A stretch of 30,169 bases of DNA from Candidatus Atribacteria bacterium (GCA_003561145.1 PWXL01000096.1:1-30169); one strand, 5' to 3'; positions 1 to 6,880 are shown, counted from the first letter of the stretch. Notes: generated from the sequence alone by a model not told the origin. Program-made: numbers and translations.

Positions 1-284
1 CGGGCCTGGATGATGGCACCAGCGCACATGGGACAGGGCTCAAGTGTGACATAGAGGTCACAGTTTTCTAATCGCCAAGCGGCGATTTTGCGGGAAGCTT
101 TCTGCATGGCTTCGAGTTCTGCATGAGCAGTGACGAGCCTCAAACGCTCCCGCCGGTTTCTGCCCCGCCCCACCACCTTCCCGTTCATTACAACCACTGC
201 TCCAACCGGTACTTCGTCTTCCCGGAAGGCACGTTCGGCCTCCTTGAGGGCAAGCTCCATAAATTGAATATCTTCTTTTTGCAT
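1..284 (-). CDS. tadA: tRNA-specific adenosine deaminase TadA (3' end outside window)
   Basis: Converts adenosine-34 to inosine in the tRNA-Arg(ACG) wobble position; essential in most bacteria. The first 94 residues are visible. The zinc-dependent deaminase signature is complete: HAE at residues 54-56 (zinc ligand His54 and proton-shuttling Glu56) and PCPMC at 83-87, whose Cys84 and Cys87 are the other zinc ligands. The N-terminal helix and the VPVGAVVV strand match the family. The ATG at 284 was chosen because AGAGGA lies upstream at a plausible distance and a strong promoter sits just beyond it. The gene runs off the left edge, so the C-terminal part (normally another 55-65 residues) cannot be checked. 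It is divergent from the opine/B12 operon. The family call is secure. Confidence 0.93.
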   Translation of the reverse strand, partial: MQKEDIQFMELALKEAERAFREDEVPVGAVVVMNGKVVGRGRNRRERLRLVTAHAELEAMQKASRKIAAWRLENCDLYVTLEPCPMCAGAIIQA

Positions 285-311
285 CCGGTGTCATCCTCTG
301 GAAATTTTCTT

Positions 312-340
312 ATATTAAACTAAGACATGGACTAAGTCAA
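312..340 (-). promoter_or_regulatory. Sigma-A promoter of tadA
   Basis: On the minus strand TTGACT (335-340) and TAATAT (312-317) are separated by exactly 17 bp. Transcription would start near 305, about 20 nt before the tadA ATG at 284. It lies back to back with the plus-strand promoter at 361-390, so both share a short divergent control region. Confidence 0.75.
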
Positions 341-360
341 TTCGGCGATAAGCACTGGGC

Positions 361-390
361 TTGCCTTACACAACCTTTTTGTGCTATAGT
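361..390 (+). promoter_or_regulatory. Sigma-A promoter of the ATP-grasp/opine dehydrogenase/B12 operon
   Basis: TTGCCT (361-366) and TATAGT (385-390) with an 18-bp spacer. The spacer carries a small dyad, CACAA (369-373) and TTGTG (379-383), ending directly before the -10 box, where a repressor could bind. Transcription would start near 397, leaving a leader of about 285 nt before the preferred start of the first enzyme gene. Confidence 0.6.
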
Positions 391-396
391 GAATCG

Positions 397-680
397 CTGC
401 TTGCACCGGATGGTATTCATCATGGAAATACAATCCGGTTGTGAGCCGGTTTCGGTCTCCGCTTATGAATTGTGATCTGCGTACGGAGGTCCTGTGATGA
501 ACAGAACGTGTGTTCGGGAAACCGTCATTAAAAAACCTTCACCGGTCCGGCCGGTGTAACCCCACTTCCTTTTATCCCCCACCACCACGGACCCCTCTGC
601 TCCTCTTGTACTCTTTCTGCGTTTTGCAGGAAAAAGGGGATGGCGGGAAAGAAGGGGAAGGGTACAACCTTGCAAAGGCG
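397..680 (+). promoter_or_regulatory. Long structured 5' leader of the plus-strand operon
   Basis: This non-coding stretch contains, in order: a CCGG-N7-CCGG stem (435-449); a potential hairpin pairing CTCCG (457-461) with CGGAG (484-488), which would hide the Shine-Dalgarno GGAGGT (485-490); a 20-codon ORF (497-559); a 6-bp stem CACCGG/CCGGTG (540-545/551-556) over the end of that ORF; a pyrimidine-rich run (about 560-622); and a purine-rich run (630-661). The layout suggests post-transcriptional control. The part at 431-476 faintly resembles the core of a cobalamin riboswitch (paired CCGG boxes, CGGTC, CCGC, TGTGATC). No B12 box was found and the match is degenerate, so no riboswitch is called. 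Confidence 0.4.
497..559 (+). CDS. Possible leader peptide (20 aa)
   Basis: A short ORF starts with ATG at 497, six bases after a perfect GGAGGT, the best ribosome-binding site near the operon start. The peptide is basic, with three Arg and two Lys, and ends in a Pro/Val-rich tail. Its stop codon lies immediately after the CACCGG/CCGGTG stem (540-556), an arrangement seen in translation-coupled attenuators. It is in a different frame from the ATP-grasp gene, so it is not an N-terminal part of it. No residue is repeated enough to name an amino acid that might be sensed. Chance occurrence cannot be excluded. Confidence 0.35.
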   Translation: MNRTCVRETVIKKPSPVRPV

Positions 681-1664
681 GTGGTCGCAATTATTCGGAA
701 TATTTGGGTAGCATACAGCCAGAAAATCTTTGAGGAGCGAGAAGAAGTTTTTTATCAATCCCGGCAAAATATGAAAGGTAAAAGCCTCCACCTCATCGAA
801 GAAGTACTGCGCGAAAAAGATTTTTCCGTGGAAAGACTGAACATGGATAAACCTTTACAGGAATTCGTGGAATCCCTGCCCAGGCGGGATGTCGATCTCG
901 TCTTCAACCTTGCGGTGCGGGCGTCGGAAATTTATGATCAGGCGTTTCTCCCTTCCCTGCTCGATGCACTGCGCGTTCCATATCTCGGCTCCAATGCGAC
1001 CGTACATTCATTGTGCCTTGACCGTTCCCTTATCAAGCTATCGCTGCGCGGGATAGGAATCCCCTGTCCATCTTCCTTTGTCTGGTATCCGGGAATCGAA
1101 CTCCCTGAAAGCTTAGATTACCCCCTCATTGTCAAACCCCGCTTCCGTACACATTTCTCACCTATCGCGATGAATTGCATAGTCAACAACCAGGATGAAC
1201 TTATAGAAAAACTTGATCTGACCTTCAGTGAAACCCACGAAAAGGTTCTAGTAGAAAAATATCTCCACGGACGGGAAATGGTGATAGGCATTATTGGTAA
1301 TGGTGATAATCTCACAGTCCTTCCCATTCTCGAAGTGAAACACGACGAAGAAACCATGATCCTGCAAAGTTACCTGGACGGAGCTACCTGTCCGGCCCCC
1401 CTTCAGGAAGATCAACAGATCATGCTCGAGGGCATGGCTGCACGGTTGTTCAATGAATTGAACATGCGTGACTATGCTTCTTTCCACCTTATTTTGGATC
1501 AAAAGGAGAATATCCCCTTCTTTTTTGAGATAAACTCCCTCCCCCTTCTGTATTACAGGCACAGTGCCTTTCCCCAAATGTACGAAGCAACCGGCATGGA
1601 TTACAAGGGAATGATCGCTCGTCTCCTGGAAGTTGCCAAAGAAAGGATAGGTGATTTTGCGTGA
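681..1664 (+). CDS. ATP-grasp ligase, D-alanine-D-alanine ligase-like
   Basis: Probably an ATP-dependent carboxylate-amine ligase of the Ddl superfamily; the substrate is unknown. Visible features are a Ddl-like segment before the ATP-grasp core (LGSNATVHSLCLDRSLIK), the ATP-binding lysine strand YPLIVKPRF, the second strand VLVEKYLHGREMVIG, and a C-terminal metal motif FFFEINSLPLLYYRHSAFP that parallels the EINTxPG...S..P motif of Ddl. The open frame extends back to 510, but residues there are low-complexity and not protein-like. GTG at 681 starts just before the first predicted strand (VVAIIRNIWV). It lacks an ideal ribosome-binding site, so the start is uncertain. From 681 it has about 327 residues, close to Ddl. 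Its TGA overlaps the next GTG. The downstream partners argue against a role in ordinary cell-wall synthesis. Confidence 0.7.
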   Translation: MVAIIRNIWVAYSQKIFEEREEVFYQSRQNMKGKSLHLIEEVLREKDFSVERLNMDKPLQEFVESLPRRDVDLVFNLAVRASEIYDQAFLPSLLDALRVPYLGSNATVHSLCLDRSLIKLSLRGIGIPCPSSFVWYPGIELPESLDYPLIVKPRFRTHFSPIAMNCIVNNQDELIEKLDLTFSETHEKVLVEKYLHGREMVIGIIGNGDNLTVLPILEVKHDEETMILQSYLDGATCPAPLQEDQQIMLEGMAARLFNELNMRDYASFHLILDQKENIPFFFEINSLPLLYYRHSAFPQMYEATGMDYKGMIARLLEVAKERIGDFA

Positions 1665-2770
1665 ATACCAACTCTGCATATGCCATTTTGGGAGCCGGCC
1701 ACGGCGGGCAGGCACTGGCAGGCTACCTGGCCCTGAAGGGTTTTAAAGTAAACCTGTATAACCGGACCTTGGAGCGCATCAACTCGGTGAAGCTCATGGG
1801 AGGGGTCCAGGTGGAAGGGGAAGTCCACGGCTTCGCCCAGTTAAGTAAAGTCACTGACAACATGGAAGAAGCCCTGCGGGGTGTGCACGTAATCATGGTG
1901 GTGGTACCGGCGACCGGACATGCCGCTATGGTGGAATCCCTTGCTCCTCATGTGAGCGATGGACAAATCGTGGTACTCAATCCCGGCCGCACCGGTGGGG
2001 CACTGGAAGTTCGCCAAATATTGAGGGAAAGAGAAGTGAAAGCCCAGCTCATCATAGCCGAGGCACAAACTTTTCTCTTTGCAAGCCGGGTCACCGGTCC
2101 TGCCCAGGTGAAGATATTCCGGGTGAAAAACTCTATTCCGGTTGCGGCTATTCCCGCTTACAAAACGGTTGAAGTTGTGCAGGCCTTACGAAAGGCTTTG
2201 CCCCAGTTTGTTCCCGAAGATAACGTCTTGAAAACAAGCTTCAATAATATCGGGGCCATCTTTCACCCCACCCTGACCATCCTGAATGCGGCGCGCATCG
2301 AAAGCACCCATGGCGAGTTCGACTACTATATCGATGGTATCACTCCGGCAACGTCACTCATTTTAGCTGAGGTTGACAAAGAGAGGGTACAAGTGGCTGA
2401 AGCCCTGGGTGTCAGGGCAATAACTGCCCGGGAGTGGCTGTATTCAGCCTATGACGCCCATGGACGCAACCTCTACGAGGCCGTTCAGAATAATCCTGGA
2501 TACCGGGGTATTCGGGCTCCTTCCACCGTCTATACCCGCTATATTACCGAAGATGTTCCCATGAGCCTGGTACCTATTTCCTCTTTTGGAAAAATGCTCG
2601 GTGTCCCTACCCCTATCACCGACAATATCATCAACCTTGCCTGTATCATCCATGAACGCGATTACTGGCGGGAAGGGCGCACTGTAGAAAAACTGGGGGT
2701 CTCCAACCTCAGCGTCAAGGAAATACGCGAGCTGGTGGTAGTGGAAAAAGAAGAGGAGGTTGCCACATGA
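1661..2770 (+). CDS. NAD(P)-dependent octopine/nopaline dehydrogenase-family enzyme
   Basis: Opine dehydrogenases reductively join an amino acid and a 2-oxo acid to give an N-(carboxyalkyl) amino acid, or run in reverse. The 369-residue product begins with a Rossmann fold carrying GAGHGG at residues 11-16 and an Asn/Arg after strand two (LYNRTLERI), compatible with NADP. The C-terminal half contains NNIGAIFHPTL, with His202 at the place of the family's catalytic histidine, and a helical octopine-dehydrogenase-type domain. The GTG start overlaps the previous stop by 4 bp and is preceded by GAAAGGATAGG. The stop overlaps the next ATG by 4 bp, so the three products are probably made together. 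The substrate pair cannot be read from sequence. Family confidence is high, reaction confidence low. Confidence 0.82.
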   Translation: MNTNSAYAILGAGHGGQALAGYLALKGFKVNLYNRTLERINSVKLMGGVQVEGEVHGFAQLSKVTDNMEEALRGVHVIMVVVPATGHAAMVESLAPHVSDGQIVVLNPGRTGGALEVRQILREREVKAQLIIAEAQTFLFASRVTGPAQVKIFRVKNSIPVAAIPAYKTVEVVQALRKALPQFVPEDNVLKTSFNNIGAIFHPTLTILNAARIESTHGEFDYYIDGITPATSLILAEVDKERVQVAEALGVRAITAREWLYSAYDAHGRNLYEAVQNNPGYRGIRAPSTVYTRYITEDVPMSLVPISSFGKMLGVPTPITDNIINLACIIHERDYWREGRTVEKLGVSNLSVKEIRELVVVEKEEEVAT

Positions 2771-4401
2771 AAGGGAAAGTGATCGTTGGAGCATCCCTGG
2801 GTAACGACGTACACGTGGTAGGTATTTACCGCTTCCTATCTCTCGCAGAACAGCACGGCTACCGCTCTGTTTTTCTCGGCCCCTCGGTACCGGTGAATAT
2901 AATTGTTGCCGCTGTTGAAGAACATGGCCCCAGCCGGGTCATTGTAGGGTACAGACTGAGCGAAGATGCCGCAACGCACGTATTCAATGAACTCAACGAA
3001 GCGTTGCGGCACAAACACCTTTTGGGAACATTCACACTCATTCTCAGTTGCACCCCCGCCTTACGGAGGATCGCAGAGAGTATAGGGTGTTTCGACATCA
3101 TTTTCACCGGAGGTGAACCGTTCGATGATATCGTGGGCAGCCTGACAGAGCAAAGAAAAGACCTCCCCATTGAAGAAAAATATCCGCCCACCCTTGCCGA
3201 ACGAATCGCCGCCAAGAGCCCCTTTCCTCTCTTCCGTCACCACTTTGGTGTCCCTTCAGTGGAAGAAACAATACGTGGAGTGGAACGGATCAGTGAAGAA
3301 AAAGCCGTCGATATCATATCCCTGGGACCGGACCAGAATGCCCAGGAATTTTTCTTTGAACCCGCAAAGATGCGCCGTGATGAAAGCGGTGCAGGAGGAG
3401 TTCCGTTGCGCACACGAGAGGACCTCTTGCGCATCTACGCTGCATCCCGCCGTGGGAACTATCCGTTATTGCGTTGTTACAGCGGCACCAATCACCTCAA
3501 AGAATGGGCACTTCTCCTCAAAGAGACAATCGAGGTAGCCTGGGGAGTGGTACCGCTTTTCTGGTACAGCGAATTGGACGGACGCTCTCACAGGTCTCTC
3601 GAACAGGCTATAGAGGAAAACCGTGAAGCTATGAAAACGTATATCGACCTGGGTATCCCACTCGAAGTCAACGAAGCACACCAGTGGAGCTTACGGGATG
3701 CACCTGACAGCGTGGCAGTGGCTTCTTTCTTCCTGGGAGCATACAACGCAAAGGTTTTAGGTGCTGCACAGTATATTGCCCAGTATATGTTCAATACACC
3801 ACCGGGTATTTCTGCACGGGCTGATCTTGCCAAAATGCTGGCCAAAAAGGAGCTCATTGAAACCCTTTCCGACCCTGGTTTCACCATTTTCACCCAAATC
3901 CGGGCGGGACTTTCGCATTTTTCTTCCGACCTCGACATTGCAAAGGGCCAGTTGGCTGCCTCAACCGCCCTGGGATTGTACCTGAAACCAGAGATTATTC
4001 ACATAGTAGGATTTTGCGAAGCCGACCACATTGCCTGCTCCATGGAGGTAATCGAAAGTGCCCGCATTGTACAAGGTGTTTTGAACGATCTTCTTTTCGA
4101 CGTACCGCAAATTGACCAGGATCCTTTTATTCTGGAACATAAAGAAAGAATAAAAAGGGAAGCCCTGTTGCTCCTGGAAGCAATCTCTGCTCTTGATCCT
4201 TCCTGTAAAGAACCCTGGACTTCTCCGGCAATACTGGCCCGGGCAGCAAAGAAAGGCATTTTCGACGCTCCCCATTTAGCGGGAAATCCAGCTGCCCGGG
4301 GAAGGGTTGCCACACGCTTGCGCGAGGGTGTTCTCCGGGTAGTGGACGAAGAAGGAAAAGTTATGAATGAAGAAGAGAGACTGGAAAGGTTGATGCAATA
4401 A
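2767..4401 (+). CDS. B12-binding domain fused to glutamate-mutase-E-like barrel
   Basis: Probably an adenosylcobalamin-dependent carbon-skeleton mutase or a relative. Residues 1-125 form a B12-binding domain with DVHVVG (Asp14, His16, Gly19), the DxHxxG motif whose His replaces the cobalt lower ligand. The other two family signatures are weaker: GYRL at 61-64 where SxL is usual, and no clear GG after strand four, although TGGEP occurs at 114-118. Residues from about 145 resemble the MutE/GlmE TIM barrel in pattern: a strand rich in PDQNAQ, YSGTNHLKEWALLLKE, WYSELDGRSHRSLEQAIEEN, EVNEAHQWSLRD and AQYMFNTPPG. Glutamate mutase normally uses separate S and E subunits; this is a single 544-residue chain, shorter than S plus E. 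It has a good ribosome-binding site (GAGGAGG) and a 4-bp overlap with the dehydrogenase gene. No mutase-reactivator gene is visible nearby. Confidence 0.72.
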   Translation: MKGKVIVGASLGNDVHVVGIYRFLSLAEQHGYRSVFLGPSVPVNIIVAAVEEHGPSRVIVGYRLSEDAATHVFNELNEALRHKHLLGTFTLILSCTPALRRIAESIGCFDIIFTGGEPFDDIVGSLTEQRKDLPIEEKYPPTLAERIAAKSPFPLFRHHFGVPSVEETIRGVERISEEKAVDIISLGPDQNAQEFFFEPAKMRRDESGAGGVPLRTREDLLRIYAASRRGNYPLLRCYSGTNHLKEWALLLKETIEVAWGVVPLFWYSELDGRSHRSLEQAIEENREAMKTYIDLGIPLEVNEAHQWSLRDAPDSVAVASFFLGAYNAKVLGAAQYIAQYMFNTPPGISARADLAKMLAKKELIETLSDPGFTIFTQIRAGLSHFSSDLDIAKGQLAASTALGLYLKPEIIHIVGFCEADHIACSMEVIESARIVQGVLNDLLFDVPQIDQDPFILEHKERIKREALLLLEAISALDPSCKEPWTSPAILARAAKKGIFDAPHLAGNPAARGRVATRLREGVLRVVDEEGKVMNEEERLERLMQ

Positions 4402-4426
4402 GGTTCATCAAAACCAGTGAGAGGAC

Positions 4427-4443
4427 GGGGGCTGTTTGCCCCC
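4427..4443. terminator. Possible bidirectional terminator between convergent operons
   Basis: GGGGGC-TGTTT-GCCCCC, a 6-bp all-GC stem with a 5-nt loop, lies in the 57-bp gap between the convergent plus-strand operon and yabR. Neither side has a proper T tract, so termination efficiency is doubtful. Placement is the main argument. Confidence 0.5.
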
Positions 4444-4458
4444 TCCCGCTCGCTTGGC

Positions 4459-4821
4459 TTAACGACGGCGGCGCTGCTCACGATGCCGTTTGAGGTCGGT
4501 GAGTTTTTCCTGGCTTTGTTTCATAAACTTGCTCATCTTTTGTTCAAGGTTGGTTTTGCTACGGGCAAGTTTTTCAAGGTACTCCTCGTCCTCGTTGACC
4601 CTTTTCATGGAGAGGTCAATCTTCCCGTCGGGGGTTATTTTCATGACTTTGACTTTTACCCTGTCGTTGAGCTTCAGGAAATCATTGACATCCTTCACGA
4701 ACTGGTTTGAAATCTCGGATATATGAACCAGGCCTTTTTTTCCTTCCTCAAGCTCAACAAAAGCTCCGAACTTGGTGATTCCGATCACGGTGCCTTCCAC
4801 AACATTATCGACTTCAATCAT
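4459..4821 (-). CDS. yabR: S1-domain RNA-binding protein, YabR family
   Basis: A 120-residue protein with one N-terminal S1 (OB-fold) domain: VVEGTVIGITKFGAFVELEEG, GLVHISEIS, DRVKVKVMKITPDGKIDLSMK (residues 7-73), then a highly charged, basic tail ending in Arg repeats. B. subtilis YabR has the same architecture, is close in length (about 128) and occupies the same position after divIC. Members bind RNA or ribosomes; the exact role is unsettled. The ATG at 4821 matches the YabR N terminus. The only strong Shine-Dalgarno (AAAGGAGG) is about 16 nt upstream, unusually far; an in-frame ATC lies nearer but would be an unusual start. Confidence 0.88.
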   Translation of the reverse strand: MIEVDNVVEGTVIGITKFGAFVELEEGKKGLVHISEISNQFVKDVNDFLKLNDRVKVKVMKITPDGKIDLSMKRVNEDEEYLEKLARSKTNLEQKMSKFMKQSQEKLTDLKRHREQRRRR

Positions 4822-4880
4822 GGAACTTGCGATGATTCCTCCTTTCCCTTTTTTTTCACGGGTACCTTACTCTGACAAAC

Positions 4881-4923
4881 AAAAAAAATAAAAACTTCCT
4901 GACCAACCTTCAGATCAGTCAGG
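4881..4923 (-). terminator. Rho-independent terminator after divIC
   Basis: On the minus strand a stem forms right at the divIC stop (CTGATC with GGTCAG, or CCTGAC with GTCAGG as an alternative pairing), followed by GAAG and a T-rich tract of 14 bases with one A. It would end the long glmU-divIC transcript. yabR would then need read-through or its own promoter; I see no convincing promoter in the 60 nt before yabR. Confidence 0.7.
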
Positions 4924-5241
4924 GTCAACAAACCTGATAACCACTTCCCCGGGTTTCACGAGGTTCAACCTTTCCCGGGCAAGCCTTTCAATATACCAAT
5001 CTTCCTGGAGGTATTGCTTCTGCTCGCGGAGGCGTGTGATCTCTTCTCTCAAAACTTCTTCACGCATTTCAACCGCCTGGTATTCTTCGGTCAAGCGGTA
5101 ATACTCCACAAGCTTCTCAGTGAAACCTATACTCCAGGCAAACAAAACGGCTGCAAAAATACATGCAGGTAGTATTTTCCACCAAGGCAGCTTAATAACC
5201 CTGGACCTTAAAGACCTCTTTTCCCCGGTATACAGAAGCAT
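4915..5241 (-). CDS. divIC: Septum formation initiator DivIC/FtsB
   Basis: Small bitopic cell-division protein that pairs with FtsL/DivIB at the septum. It has a basic cytoplasmic head, one membrane segment (roughly WWKILPACIFAAVLFAWSIGF), a coiled coil rich in Glu/Leu/Arg (YYRLTEEYQAVEMREEVLREE) and a short C-terminal segment with the family-typical WYIERLARERLNLVKPGEVV. The open frame starts at a TTG (5259), but the ATG at 5241 has GAGGAAG nine bases upstream and gives 108 residues. It overlaps the end of eno by 50 nt in another frame; no start codon exists after the eno stop, so the overlap appears real. The synteny (rqcP upstream, yabR downstream) supports divIC. Confidence 0.88.
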   Translation of the reverse strand: MLLYTGEKRSLRSRVIKLPWWKILPACIFAAVLFAWSIGFTEKLVEYYRLTEEYQAVEMREEVLREEITRLREQKQYLQEDWYIERLARERLNLVKPGEVVIRFVDPD

Positions 5242-6478
5242 CACCCAGTTCTTCCTCAATTCGTAGAAGCTGGTTGTACTTGGCTGTTCTTTCCGAACGG
5301 CATAATGAACCTGTCTTTATCTGACCCGCATTGGTAGCAACCGAAAGATCCGCGATAGTGGCATCTTCGGTTTCCCCGGAACGATGAGAAATAACCGAGG
5401 TGTACCCTGCCCTCTTGGCTATCTCAATAGTGTCCAGAGTCTCGGTGAGAGATCCAATCTGGTTCAACTTGATGAGAATCGAGTTACAGCAATGTTCCTC
5501 AATCCCCTTCTGCAGGCGTTCCGGATTGGTCACAAACAAGTCATCACCTACCAACTGTACCTTTTCGCCTAATGCGAAAGTCAGGCGTTTCCACCCTTCC
5601 CAGTCCTCTTCAGCCAGGGCATCTTCCAGCGAGATAATGGGATACTTTTCCACGAGTTTCTGATAAAATTCTACCATCTCGTCTATATTCCTTCGAGTCC
5701 CTTCCCGTTCGAAAAAGTAAGATTCATCTTTATAGAGCTCTGTGGCAGCCGAGTCCAAAGCCAGAAATATATCTCCCCCGGCTTCGTACCCTGCAAGCTG
5801 AACAGCCTCAATGATTACGTCGAGTGCTTCTTCGGTTGAACGTAAATTCGGTGCAAAACCGCCCTCCTCTCCCACCGACACCGAGTACCCCCGGCGCTTC
5901 AGTACTTTCGCTAATTGGTGAAAGACTTCAGACCCCATGCGCAAAGCCTGGGAAAAAGACTTCGCACCAGATGGTGCAATCATGAATTCCTGAATATCCA
6001 CTCCGCTATCGGCATGCTTACCGCCATTGAGAATGTTCATCTGGGGAACCGGCAACTCCCTGGCAGCAGCTCCGCCGATATAACGAAAGAGCGGTATATC
6101 ACAGTAATCAGCTGCCGCCTTGGCCACAGCTAATGACACACCAAGGATAGCGTTGGCCCCGAGCTTCCCCTTGTTTAAGGTGCCATCGAGGTCGAGCAGG
6201 GTATGATCAATCTGGGGCTGGTCCAGAGAGTCAAGGCCAATAATCTCGGGAGCAATTATTTCATTCACATTCCCTACCGCCTTGGTTACTCCTTTGCCCA
6301 GGTATCTCGACTTGTCCCCATCACGTAACTCTACCGCTTCATACGTTCCGGTAGAGGCACCGGAAGGAACAGCCGCGCGGCCAAACGCACCTGAAGCCAG
6401 GGTAACATCTACCTCTACAGTGGGATTACCCCGTGAATCAAGGATTTCACGAGCCTTTACATCAAAAATAGTACTCAA
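5192..6478 (-). CDS. eno: Enolase (phosphopyruvate hydratase)
   Basis: Interconverts 2-phosphoglycerate and phosphoenolpyruvate in glycolysis. The 428-residue product has the full family pattern: MSTIFDVKAREILDSRGNPT at the start, SGASTGTYEA, SVGEEGGFAPNL (the catalytic Glu region), LALDSAATE, SLEDALAEEDWEGW, LVGDDLFVTN, the catalytic Lys in ILIKLNQIGS and the signature SHRSGETEDATIADL. Start is TTG at 6478, ten bases after a strong AAGGAGG. In many Bacillota eno sits with gapA-pgk-tpiA-gpmI; here it stands alone between a cyclophilin-like gene and divIC, inside the division/RNA gene cluster. Confidence 0.98.
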   Translation of the reverse strand: MSTIFDVKAREILDSRGNPTVEVDVTLASGAFGRAAVPSGASTGTYEAVELRDGDKSRYLGKGVTKAVGNVNEIIAPEIIGLDSLDQPQIDHTLLDLDGTLNKGKLGANAILGVSLAVAKAAADYCDIPLFRYIGGAAARELPVPQMNILNGGKHADSGVDIQEFMIAPSGAKSFSQALRMGSEVFHQLAKVLKRRGYSVSVGEEGGFAPNLRSTEEALDVIIEAVQLAGYEAGGDIFLALDSAATELYKDESYFFEREGTRRNIDEMVEFYQKLVEKYPIISLEDALAEEDWEGWKRLTFALGEKVQLVGDDLFVTNPERLQKGIEEHCCNSILIKLNQIGSLTETLDTIEIAKRAGYTSVISHRSGETEDATIADLSVATNAGQIKTGSLCRSERTAKYNQLLRIEEELGDASVYRGKEVFKVQGY

Positions 6479-6484
6479 CTGGAA

Positions 6485-6880
6485 TCAACCTCCTTGTTCA
6501 GAGTCAGGTACAGTGATCTTGACCGGTGCATCAACCGGGATACTTTTCAAGAGCCCAAGGTCTCCGTCAATCTTACCTACTACCTCAACAGGGCTTGCTG
6601 GACGGATCTCACCGGGTGCTCTACTGGCTGGCGTGGGACCGAAAAACAGGCACAAACAGGCACCATCAGGCCAGTAGGCTACATCACCTGGAGAAACAAC
6701 TTCCTGCCCACGCTCGATGGGTACGTGCAGAGGGATATTGAAATATATCTCCTCACCCCACGTATTGACAGTACTTTCATATGGAATTATATCGAGAATC
6801 CGATCAGACAGCAAACTATCGAGGAGTTCTATTTCGATTTCAACTTCTTGCGCAGGAAAAACAATTTTTATTCGACTCAC
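6485..6880 (-). CDS. Cyclophilin-like fold protein (TM1367 type)
   Basis: A 131-residue protein of the small cyclophilin-like family found in bacteria and archaea. Recognisable features are WGEEIYFNIPLHVP, the VSPGDVAYWPDGACLCLFFGPTPAS core and the GKIDGDLGLLKS turn, in the order seen in that family. These proteins share the beta-barrel of peptidyl-prolyl isomerases but usually lack the catalytic arginine arrangement; the function is unknown. The GTG start at 6880 comes from a tandem heptamer (GTGAGTC twice), and its Shine-Dalgarno AAGGAG lies in the last codons of rqcP. The stop is 6 nt before eno, so it is translated within the same operon. Confidence 0.7.
   Translation of the reverse strand: MSRIKIVFPAQEVEIEIELLDSLLSDRILDIIPYESTVNTWGEEIYFNIPLHVPIERGQEVVSPGDVAYWPDGACLCLFFGPTPASRAPGEIRPASPVEVVGKIDGDLGLLKSIPVDAPVKITVPDSEQGG

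Noticed and set aside
431..476. Cobalamin riboswitch
   Set aside because: Only partial resemblance; the B12 box and the conserved CCGCxACTGT core are not intact. Kept as a lead, not as a feature.
510..680. N-terminal extension of the ATP-grasp gene from GTG at 510
   Set aside because: The translation is low-complexity (Pro, Leu, Gly, Lys-rich), does not resemble the Ddl N terminus, and has no ribosome-binding site in frame; the strong GGAGGT belongs to another frame.
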